Below, one piece after another: positions 1 to 5,278 of a DNA stretch of 5,278 bases. A program made the translations under genes and the position numbers. Origin of the DNA: an uncultured bacterium (lineage in GTDB: Bacteria; Bacteroidota; Bacteroidia; Bacteroidales; JACABE01). Positions within the stretch are counted from its first letter, which is position 1; each line of letters opens with the position of its first letter. The notes under the pieces are model-generated. The model saw only the letters and a list, made by a program, of their open reading frames with translations. It was not told where the DNA came from and searched no databases. The stretch is from positions 1 to 5,278 of the forward strand of contig CAIWDQ010000162.1 of assembly GCA_903911455.1 (NCBI GenBank), given 5' to 3'.

Positions 1-6
1 AACAAC

Positions 7-1200
7 ATGAAAAAGCTTATCATTTTAATAGCAGCAATCTTTACAATGAATGTTGTGAATGCACAGTGGCAATTAATTGAAACAGGTAGTACTTATTGGT
101 TAGAATCAATTTGTTTTACAGATACCAATACTGCGTATATTGTTGGTGATAATGGTACAATTTTGAAAACAATAGATGCAGGTTTAAATTGGACTATTCA
201 ACATCATGGTCCGTTTAATAATATAAATTCTATTTACTTTACAAATTCTAATATAGGCTTTGCTGTTGGAGATTTTAATACAATATTAAAAACCTCTAAT
301 GGTGGGGCTAGTTGGGTATCTATCAGTACAGAAATGCAGAGACATTTTTATTCAGTGCATTTTATTGATGATAATATTGGATATGTTGTAGGTATTGATA
401 GTAATAGTAATGGAATTATTTTAAATACAATTGATGGAGGTAATAATTGGACAAACTTATACACAGATTCAAATCACTTCTTAAAATGCATCCATTTTAC
501 AGATACAAATACAGCTTATGTAGTTGGAAGTGGAGGTGTAATTTTAAAAACTATTAATAAAGGGTTAAACTGGTACACCCTTACATCGGGAACGTTATAT
601 AATTTAAATTCAATTTATTTTGTAGATTCAAATATTGGTTATGCTGTTGGTGAGAATGGAGTCATATTAAAAACAATAAATAAAGGAATAACATGGCAAA
701 TTCAATTTTCTGGTAATATAAATACACAATATTCTGTTTTCTTCCCTTGTAAAAATATAGGGTATGTTGTAGGTGATAATAATAATAGAATACTTGAAAC
801 AATAGATGGTGGAGTACACTGGATTTCAGTTTATGCCAATATCTCTTCTCTTTTCACTGGTATTTATTGTACAGATTCAAATACATGTTATGCTATAAGT
901 GTAAATGGGTTTATTGTTAAAACCATTAATGGTGGGGGGCTAACAAATACTTCTGAAATATCAAAAATGGGGAAAGAAATATCAATATACCCCAACCCAA
1001 CCTCTAACAATCTTACAATAAAAACCAACTCAAATACCAAACAAAGTTTAGAGATACTTAATCTTCTTGGTCAAACTTTTTATACATCTTATATATATAA
1101 GAAAGCCACAATAAATGTTTCCGCTTTCGCGAAAGGAGTTTATATCTTAAAACTTAATACAGATAAAGGAATAGTGGTAAAGAAGTTTATGAAAGAATAA
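7..1200 (+). CDS. Secreted seven-repeat beta-propeller protein (YCF48/Asp-box-like) with T9SS type A sorting domain
   Basis: Seen: residues 1-19 form a signal peptide (Lys-Lys, hydrophobic core, VNA) with likely cleavage before Gln20. Seven repeats of about 41 residues follow. Each has a core like 'NIGYAVG', then 'ILKT', then an Asp-box-like motif (TIDGGxxW); the motifs start near residues 54, 95, 140, 181, 222, 264 and 305. Seven repeats fit a seven-bladed propeller. The last lacks the Trp (NGGGL, 308-312) and runs into a linker. Residues about 325-397 match the T9SS type A C-terminal domain: 'ISIYPNPTSNNL', a central 'EILNLLGQ', 'GVYILKL', and a basic end (VKKFMKE). Known: such tails direct export across the outer membrane by T9SS, usually with tail removal and cell-surface attachment or release. 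Inferred: an extracellular binding or scaffold protein; the ligand is unknown and no catalytic domain is visible. The ATG at 7 is chosen because the signal peptide begins there; only six upstream bases are in the window, so its promoter cannot be judged. Confidence 0.9.
   Translation: MKKLIILIAAIFTMNVVNAQWQLIETGSTYWLESICFTDTNTAYIVGDNGTILKTIDAGLNWTIQHHGPFNNINSIYFTNSNIGFAVGDFNTILKTSNGGASWVSISTEMQRHFYSVHFIDDNIGYVVGIDSNSNGIILNTIDGGNNWTNLYTDSNHFLKCIHFTDTNTAYVVGSGGVILKTINKGLNWYTLTSGTLYNLNSIYFVDSNIGYAVGENGVILKTINKGITWQIQFSGNINTQYSVFFPCKNIGYVVGDNNNRILETIDGGVHWISVYANISSLFTGIYCTDSNTCYAISVNGFIVKTINGGGLTNTSEISKMGKEISIYPNPTSNNLTIKTNSNTKQSLEILNLLGQTFYTSYIYKKATINVSAFAKGVYILKLNTDKGIVVKKFMKE
1124..1135. repeat. 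Perfect 12-bp palindrome CTTTCGCGAAAG inside the sorting-domain coding region
   Basis: The sequence equals its own reverse complement and lies in codons for Ala-Phe-Ala-Lys near residues 373-376 of the propeller protein. It carries two CG dinucleotides in a very AT-rich gene. I recall similar CGCTTTCGCGAAAGCG-like words as common in some Flavobacteriia genomes, but could not check this; it may simply reflect codon choice. Confidence 0.5.
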
Positions 1201-1206
1201 CCCCCA

Positions 1207-1275
1207 CCTCGACTACGCTCGGTGACCCTTCATAGTTGGTCAGCGAGTGGAGTGGTTCCTGAGCATAGTCGAAGG
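1207..1275. repeat. REP-like interspersed imperfect palindrome
   Basis: The element starts six bases after the propeller gene's stop codon. The left arm (1207-1227, CCTCGACTACGCTCGGTGACC) is the imperfect reverse complement of the right arm (1254-1275), differing by one missing T and three substitutions. The loop is about 26 bases. A second, competing stem is possible: 1218-1227 with 1238-1247, nine of ten pairs, loop of ten. The element is far more GC-rich than its surroundings. Palindromes with a TTCGACTACGCTCAG core are familiar as dispersed intergenic repeats in Bacteroidota; the family assignment is from memory and not checked. It could act as a 3'-end stabiliser or attenuating structure for the upstream mRNA. 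No U-tract follows it, so it is not a canonical intrinsic terminator. Confidence 0.7.
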
Positions 1276-1283
1276 GCTTCTCA

Positions 1284-1320
1284 TTTATATTTAAACCCGA
1301 GCTTCGGTTATAAATATAAA
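1284..1320. repeat. AT-rich inverted repeat / stem-loop
   Basis: Bases 1284-1300 pair with 1304-1320 in 15 of 17 positions (mismatches at 1294/1310 and 1296/1308), leaving a 3-base loop (GCT). The tip is CCGA/TCGG and the lower stem is all A/T. The run after the stem on the + strand is A-rich, not T-rich, so it is not a classical terminator for the propeller gene. It could still be part of that mRNA's 3' end or of the neighbouring repeat element. Confidence 0.55.
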
Positions 1321-1507
1321 AACCTTAAGCAAGTTGAGGGATGTTAAGAATTATTAATGAGGAAACAAAACAGTGACTGTGCTAATATAGATAGATATGG
1401 AGATGGGGAATGGATGAAATTGTAGTAAGATTAACACATTATATTTTTAATAATTGTGAGATTTATTTCTAAAAAGAGCTATCAAAAAGCATCAAAAAAC
1501 AAAACAT
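1321..1507. other. Non-coding stretch with no recognisable gene
   Basis: Together with the two hairpins before it and the guaB promoter region after it, this makes a 380-bp gap between genes (1201-1580). I see no convincing ORF; the only ATG-led frame of note is 11 codons (1341-1376). No tRNA or conserved RNA fold is recognised. A 10-bp tandem pair (ATCAAAAAGC at 1481-1490, ATCAAAAAAC at 1491-1500) lies near the end. It could hold a decayed gene remnant or a small RNA, but nothing supports either. Confidence 0.5.
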
Positions 1508-1518
1508 TTAACACATTA
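1431..1518. repeat. Pair of 11-bp direct repeats (TTAACACATTA) upstream of guaB
   Basis: Exact copies lie at 1431-1441 and 1508-1518, 77 bases apart. Similarity continues loosely after each: both are followed within a few bases by TTTTTAA. The second copy overlaps the 14-bp palindrome next to the promoter. They might be regulator-binding sites or a small duplication; the AT-rich context makes chance repeats more likely than usual. Confidence 0.4.
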
Positions 1519-1529
1519 AAAATTTTTAA
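1516..1529. promoter_or_regulatory. 14-bp perfect palindrome at the guaB promoter (possible operator or curved AT element)
   Basis: TTAAAAATTTTTAA is self-complementary and ends 23 bases before the -7 box, so it covers or abuts the -33 region. This position would suit a repressor operator or an AT-rich promoter-enhancing tract. No known regulator family is recognised, and A5T5 runs are common in such DNA. Confidence 0.35.
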
Positions 1530-1560
1530 CAGTATAATTCATTTATTATTCATACATTTG
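1526..1560 (+). promoter_or_regulatory. Probable guaB promoter (Bacteroidota-type -7 element)
   Basis: TACATTTG at 1553-1560 matches the Bacteroidota -7 consensus TAnnTTTG exactly. A -33 element (consensus TTTG or TTG) is not clear; the best-placed candidate is TTAAC at 1526-1530, 22 bases upstream. Transcription would start roughly at 1565-1568, giving a leader of only about 15 bases, too short for a riboswitch between this promoter and the gene. Confidence 0.6.
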
Positions 1561-1570
1561 CACTCCAAAA

Positions 1571-1576
1571 AGGGGG
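1571..1576 (+). promoter_or_regulatory. Purine-rich ribosome binding site of guaB
   Basis: AGGGGG ends four bases before the ATG at 1581 and is preceded by a run of five A. Bacteroidota often lack Shine-Dalgarno sequences, and neither the isomerase gene nor the six bases visible before the propeller gene has one, so this purine tract stands out and supports the chosen guaB start. Confidence 0.5.
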
Positions 1577-1580
1577 CTAT

Positions 1581-3047
1581 ATGGTTAATGATGAAAGTAA
1601 GTTCATTGGAGAGGGTTTAACATATGATGATGTGCTGCTTGTGCCAGCATATTCAGATGTTCTTCCGCGCGAAGTAAATATCAGTTCAATGTTTTCACGC
1701 AATATTAAACTCAACATTCCAATTGTTTCTGCTGCTATGGATACAGTTACCGAATCGGGTCTGGCAATAGCAATAGCACAAGAAGGCGGTATAGGGGTGT
1801 TACATAAAAATATGACAATCGAACAACAGGCTAACGAAGTCCGTAAAGTTAAAAGAGCCGAAAACGGTATGATCATCGACCCAATAACATTAGATGATAA
1901 TGCATTGGTATCGGATGCACTAGCTATTATGAAAGAATTTAAAATAGGTGGCATCCCTGTTGTCAACAAAAAGATGGAACTTGTAGGTATAGTCACCAAT
2001 CGCGACCTTCGTTTTGAGCGTAATCAGGATCGTCCTGTTAAGCAGATAATGACTAAAAAGGTGATAACAACTCACGAATTTACTGATTTTACTCAAGCTG
2101 AAGATATATTACAAGAACATCGTATTGAGAAACTACCTGTTGTTGACGAAAACAAAAAACTCATCGGATTAATAACTTATCGTGATATTATAAAACTAAA
2201 AGAACGCCCTAACGCTTGTAAAGATAGTAAAGGGCGACTAAGAGTTGCAGCAGGAGTAGGTGTTACACCTGATATATTGGAAAGAGTAAGCGAACTTGTA
2301 AGATTTGGTGTTGATGCAATTGTAATTGATACAGCTCACGGACATTCAAAAGGAGTTCAGGAAGCTACTAAATTAATAAAGAGAAACTATCCTGAATTAG
2401 ATGTTATAGTTGGAAATATAGCTACAGCCGAAGCTGCTTTAGATCTAGCCAAAGTTGGTGCTGATGCAGTTAAAGTTGGAATAGGTCCTGGTTCTATCTG
2501 TACAACAAGAGTTATTGCAGGTATTGGTGTTCCTCAGTTGTCAGCAGTTTATTATGTGTCTAAGGCTTTAAAAGGAACAGGTATTCCGGTTATAGCAGAT
2601 GGCGGCATAAGATATTCAGGAGATATTGTTAAAGCAATTGCAGGTGGTGCTGATTCAATAATGGCAGGTTCATTGTTTGCCGGTGTAGATGAATCACCAG
2701 GTGAAACTATAATTTTCGAAGGAAGAAAGTTTAAAACTTATCGCGGAATGGGTTCATTGGATGCAATGCAACAAGGTTCGAAGGATAGATATTTCCAGGA
2801 TATGGAAGATGATATCAGAAAATTAGTACCTGAAGGTATTGTTGGAAGAGTTCCCTATAAAGGTACTTTGTCAGAGGTAATTCATCAGATGGTTGGTGGT
2901 TTAAGAGCAGGTATGGGGTATACAGGTTCAGCTACAATCGAACAATTACATAATGCTAAGTTTATTAAGATAACGAATGCAGGTGTGGCCGAAAGCCATC
3001 CTCACGATATAACTATCACTAGTGAAGCACCTAATTATAGTAGATAA
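1581..3047 (+). CDS. guaB: Inosine-5'-monophosphate dehydrogenase (IMPDH)
   Basis: Catalyses IMP + NAD+ + H2O to XMP + NADH, the committed step from IMP to GMP, in the cytoplasm and normally as a tetramer. Seen: the N-terminal barrel start 'GLTYDDVLLVPAYSDVLP' (12-29), two CBS domains (about 95-150 and 155-205) inserted in the barrel, Asp250 in 'IDTAHGHS' for NAD contact, the catalytic loop 'GIGPGSICTTR' (300-310) with nucleophile Cys307, the phosphate-binding 'DGGIRYSGD' (340-348), 'GMGSLDAM' (389-396), the flap dyad Arg403-Tyr404, and 'VPEGIVGRVPYKG' (416-428). The 488-residue length matches typical bacterial enzymes, so it is complete and probably active. The start has a good upstream AGGGGG and a promoter about 20 bases away. 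Known: CBS pairs commonly bind adenine or guanine nucleotides and tune activity. Odd: arginine codons are nearly all CGN up to residue 219 and nearly all AGA from 221 on, which suggests a mosaic origin. Confidence 0.97.
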   Translation: MVNDESKFIGEGLTYDDVLLVPAYSDVLPREVNISSMFSRNIKLNIPIVSAAMDTVTESGLAIAIAQEGGIGVLHKNMTIEQQANEVRKVKRAENGMIIDPITLDDNALVSDALAIMKEFKIGGIPVVNKKMELVGIVTNRDLRFERNQDRPVKQIMTKKVITTHEFTDFTQAEDILQEHRIEKLPVVDENKKLIGLITYRDIIKLKERPNACKDSKGRLRVAAGVGVTPDILERVSELVRFGVDAIVIDTAHGHSKGVQEATKLIKRNYPELDVIVGNIATAEAALDLAKVGADAVKVGIGPGSICTTRVIAGIGVPQLSAVYYVSKALKGTGIPVIADGGIRYSGDIVKAIAGGADSIMAGSLFAGVDESPGETIIFEGRKFKTYRGMGSLDAMQQGSKDRYFQDMEDDIRKLVPEGIVGRVPYKGTLSEVIHQMVGGLRAGMGYTGSATIEQLHNAKFIKITNAGVAESHPHDITITSEAPNYSR

Positions 3048-3048
3048 A

Positions 3049-3093
3049 AAAGTGTCTAAAGTACTTAAAGTGCCTAAAATGCCTAAAGTTAAG
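3049..3093. repeat. 9-bp tandem repeat array (AAAGTGCCT-type)
   Basis: The array begins two bases after the guaB stop. Successive units are AAAGTGTCT, AAAGTACTT, AAAGTGCCT and AAAATGCCT (3049-3084), then a diverged AAAGTTAAG (3085-3093) that leads into the next array. Similar AAAGTGCCT strings occur between genes in other Bacteroidota as I recall; their function is unknown. Within the predicted guaB 3' UTR they form no strong hairpin. Confidence 0.75.
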
Positions 3094-3145
3094 AATTAAG
3101 AATTAAGAATTAATATTTACGAATTAAAAATTAAGAATTAAAATT
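3091..3145. repeat. 7-bp tandem repeat array (AAGAATT)
   Basis: Three exact AAGAATT units lie at 3091-3111. After a short break come further units at 3119-3145 (ACGAATT, AAAAATT, AAGAATT, and a 6-base AAAATT). The array fills most of the gap before the isomerase gene. No TAnnTTTG box or Shine-Dalgarno sequence is visible between it and the next start, so the downstream gene may be read from the guaB promoter. Confidence 0.75.
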
Positions 3146-3168
3146 AATATTAAAATCAATCTAATTAT

Positions 3169-5181
3169 ATGAAATACATTAAATTTTTTCCGATTATTTT
3201 GTTTTTCTTTTTTATTACATCAACATTTGCTCAAAAGGAGAATGATCCAACATTACTTAAAATAGCAGGAGAGAATGTAACTAAATCAGAATTTCTAAGG
3301 ATTTATCAGAAAAACAACCAAAAAGATCAACCAGTTGATAAAAAAGCATTACAAGAGTATCTGGAACTTTTTATTAATTTTAAATTAAAAGTTAAAGAAT
3401 CAGAGGAACTAAAACTTGATACAGGGATGGCTTTTAAAGCAGAACTTGGTGGTTACAGAACTCAATTAACTCAACCTTATCTTGTAGATAAAGATGTAAC
3501 AGATGATTTAATCAGAGAAGCATATGATAGAATGTTACTTGACGTAAGAGCAAGTCATATTTTAATTAAAGTAGATAAAAATGCAGGCCCTGAAGATACA
3601 CTAAAGGCTTATCGTAGAGTAATGAATATTAGAAAAATGATAATCAATGGTGCTAACTTTGAAGCAGTAGCAGCTGATTCATCAGAAGATCTTTCAGCTA
3701 AAGATACACCTGCTTCTAAAGATAGGCCATCAATAAAAGGTAATGGTGGAGATCTTGGCTATTTTTCTGTATTTGATATGATCTATCCATTTGAGACTGG
3801 TGCTTATACTACTAAAGTTGGAGACGTATCAATGCCTATAAGAACTGATTTCGGTTATCATCTTATTAAAGTTACTGATAGAAAAAAAGCAATGGGAAAA
3901 GTACAAGTTGCTCATATATTAATATCTGTGCCACAGAATGCTTCTATAAGTGATTCAATTTCTGCTAAACTAAAAGCAGACTCAGTTTATTTTAAACTAA
4001 AACAAGGTGAAAAGTTTGATGATCTTGTAAAACAATATACTGATGATAAAGGCTCAGCGTCAAAAGGAGGTTTATTGCCAGAATTTGGTGTAAATAGAAT
4101 GATACCAACTTTTATTGTTGCAATTTCAAAACTTGAAAAGACTGGTGACTTTACTCAACCTGTTCTTTCAAGATATGGATGGCATATAATAAAACTTGTA
4201 GAAAAGAAGGATATTAAGCCTTTTGAGGATTTAGTTACAGATATTAAACAAAAAGTTACAAAAGATGAAAGGTCAAATAAAAGTAAAGAATCTTTTATCC
4301 GTAAAACTAAAAAGGAATACAACTATACAGAAAATATAATTGCTTTAAGAGAATTTTATAAAGTTGTAACAGACTCAATTTTCACTAAATCATGGAGTAC
4401 TCTTGAAGCAAAGAATTTAACAGGTGACTTGTTTTCAATAGGAGATCAGAAATATACTCAAACAGACTTTGCTAATTGGTTAGGTGCAAAACAAGAAAAA
4501 ACGAATCCTGAAAACATAGAAGTTTATGTAAATTCAAGATATAAAGAAATGGTAGATTATTATGTATATAAATATGCTGATAATAACCTTGAAAGCAAAT
4601 ATCCGGATTTCAAAGCTTTAATGAAAGAATATAGAGATGGTATTTTGTTATTTGATTTAACTGATCGTAATGTTTGGTCAAAAGCGATAAAAGATACAGT
4701 AGGTTTAAAAGAATACTATACCACAAATAAGAATAACTATATGTGGAGTGATAGAGTAGATGCTACAATCTTCAGATTTAAAGATGGTAAAGTTGATACC
4801 AAAGATGCAAGGAAACTTGTTGAGAAATTTGTAGATAAGAAATACACTCTTGATGATAAGAAGTTTATTAAACTTATACAGAAAGCAACAAAAGATTCAA
4901 CAGCTATTGTAACATCAAATGATAAATTCTCAAAAGGAGATAATAAATATGTTGATCAGATAAAATGGCAGGAAGGTATTGCAGATAATATTACAGATGG
5001 AAAAGATCTAATTATTATAGTAATAAATAAGAAATTAGCTCCAGAAGTTAAAACATTGTCTGAAGCAAAAGGGATTATTACTGCAGATTATCAAAATTAC
5101 TTAGAAAAAGTATGGATTAAATCACTTAGGAATAAATATCCTTATACACTAATTCAAGAAGTATTCGACTCTATAAAGTAA
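3169..5181 (+). CDS. Periplasmic SurA/PpiD-like peptidyl-prolyl cis-trans isomerase (multi-parvulin)
   Basis: Seen: signal peptide 1-21 with likely cleavage in 'TFA|QKE'; a SurA-type N-domain (about 27-120, opening 'LLKIAGENVTKSEFL'); parvulin 1 (about 126-237: 'RASHILIKV', 'GGDLGYFS', 'FGYHLIKV'; His130 and His231); parvulin 2 (about 245-347: 'VAHILISV', 'GGLLPEFGV', 'YGWHIIKLVEKK'; His249 and His339); then a basic helical tail. Residues about 415-660 seem to repeat the N-domain and a parvulin-like fold without the histidines. Known: SurA and PpiD chaperone outer-membrane and exported proteins and isomerise prolyl bonds. Inferred: a soluble periplasmic chaperone-isomerase for outer-membrane and T9SS cargo proteins. 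At 670 residues it is longer than E. coli SurA (428), but this length is common for Bacteroidota homologues. The ATG at 3169 is chosen for the signal peptide; no Shine-Dalgarno is present. It lies 121 bases after guaB with no terminator between, and is followed by its own. Which paralogue (SurA or PpiD type) it is cannot be settled. Confidence 0.92.
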   Translation: MKYIKFFPIILFFFFITSTFAQKENDPTLLKIAGENVTKSEFLRIYQKNNQKDQPVDKKALQEYLELFINFKLKVKESEELKLDTGMAFKAELGGYRTQLTQPYLVDKDVTDDLIREAYDRMLLDVRASHILIKVDKNAGPEDTLKAYRRVMNIRKMIINGANFEAVAADSSEDLSAKDTPASKDRPSIKGNGGDLGYFSVFDMIYPFETGAYTTKVGDVSMPIRTDFGYHLIKVTDRKKAMGKVQVAHILISVPQNASISDSISAKLKADSVYFKLKQGEKFDDLVKQYTDDKGSASKGGLLPEFGVNRMIPTFIVAISKLEKTGDFTQPVLSRYGWHIIKLVEKKDIKPFEDLVTDIKQKVTKDERSNKSKESFIRKTKKEYNYTENIIALREFYKVVTDSIFTKSWSTLEAKNLTGDLFSIGDQKYTQTDFANWLGAKQEKTNPENIEVYVNSRYKEMVDYYVYKYADNNLESKYPDFKALMKEYRDGILLFDLTDRNVWSKAIKDTVGLKEYYTTNKNNYMWSDRVDATIFRFKDGKVDTKDARKLVEKFVDKKYTLDDKKFIKLIQKATKDSTAIVTSNDKFSKGDNKYVDQIKWQEGIADNITDGKDLIIIVINKKLAPEVKTLSEAKGIITADYQNYLEKVWIKSLRNKYPYTLIQEVFDSIK

Positions 5182-5199
5182 TAACATACTAAAATATGG

Positions 5200-5246
5200 A
5201 AAGCGTAGTTGAAATTAAAATGTGTCCTTTTTCAACTACGCTTTTT
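5200..5246 (+). terminator. Intrinsic terminator after the isomerase gene
   Basis: The stem 5200-5214 pairs perfectly with 5230-5244 (15 bp, including AGCGTAGTTGAA with TTCAACTACGCT), around a 15-base loop. A T run (5242-5246) closes the right side and an A-rich run lies to the left. It starts 18 bases after the stop codon. Symmetry would let it work on both strands. It marks the end of the guaB-isomerase unit; bases 5247-5278 hold nothing recognisable. Confidence 0.85.
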
Positions 5247-5278
5247 ATCAAAAACTAAATTGTATCTAATAACATCAA

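Noticed and set aside
1088..1101. 14-bp palindrome CTTATATATATAAG in the sorting-domain coding region
   Set aside because: It is an alternating TA run, common by chance in DNA this AT-rich, and inside a coding region with no regulatory context.
1284..1320. Stem-loop as a terminator of the propeller gene
   Set aside because: The stem is almost all A/T apart from a 4-bp tip, and no T run follows it on the + strand, so it is listed only as an inverted repeat.
1341..1376. 11-codon ATG frame after TTGAGGG in the gap before guaB
   Set aside because: The purine tract touches the ATG, leaving no proper spacing, and the peptide is too short and featureless to call a gene or leader peptide.
1566..1576. 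A5G5 tract before guaB as a phase-variable switch
   Set aside because: Five G is too short to be a persuasive slippage tract, guaB is a housekeeping gene, and the tract is better explained as the ribosome binding site.
1577..1999. 140-codon open frame on the - strand
   Set aside because: It lies wholly opposite the conserved 5' part of guaB, has no recognisable domain or start signal, and its length fits the more GC-rich codon use there. It is a shadow frame.
3049..3145. CRISPR-like array
   Set aside because: Units are 7-9 bases, directly adjacent with no spacers, and there are no cas genes. These are simple tandem repeats.

Overview
This AT-rich window looks like a chromosomal segment of a member of the Bacteroidota. 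Four things point that way. The first gene ends in a type IX secretion (T9SS) C-terminal sorting domain, and its mature protein is predicted to start with Gln. A TAnnTTTG-type -7 element sits just upstream of the second gene. An interspersed palindromic element of a kind seen in Flavobacteriia-like genomes follows the first gene. The third gene is a long periplasmic multi-parvulin isomerase of the Bacteroidota type. The genus cannot be named from this much sequence.

Layout, all on the + strand. Bases 7-1200 encode a secreted seven-repeat propeller protein (YCF48/Asp-box-like) with a T9SS sorting tail. Bases 1201-1580 are non-coding: a REP-like imperfect palindrome, a second AT-rich hairpin, a stretch with no recognisable gene, and then the guaB promoter region with a palindrome, a direct repeat, a TAnnTTTG box and a purine-rich ribosome binding site. 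Bases 1581-3047 encode IMP dehydrogenase (guaB), complete and with its catalytic residues. Bases 3048-3168 are a spacer built almost entirely of two short tandem repeat families (9-bp and 7-bp units). Bases 3169-5181 encode a periplasmic SurA/PpiD-like peptidyl-prolyl isomerase with two good parvulin domains and a third, apparently degenerate one. A hairpin terminator follows at 5200-5246, and the last 32 bases hold nothing recognisable.

The genes do not form an evident pathway. guaB makes XMP for guanine nucleotide synthesis. The isomerase probably helps outer-membrane and secreted proteins fold, a class that includes the propeller protein, but adjacency here is no proof of a link. guaB and the isomerase gene may share a transcript, because no terminator is visible between them.

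No undescribed multi-gene system is visible. The most notable signals are: (i) a sharp arginine-codon switch inside guaB at about codon 220, where CGN gives way to AGA, suggesting a mosaic gene; (ii) an apparent duplication of the whole N-domain plus parvulin architecture in the isomerase, with the copy's catalytic histidines lost; (iii) a three-blade higher-order period in the propeller; (iv) a G6 run at the junction of propeller and sorting tail, where a 1-bp slip either way would cut off the tail; and (v) resemblance between the final terminator stem and the REP-like element.
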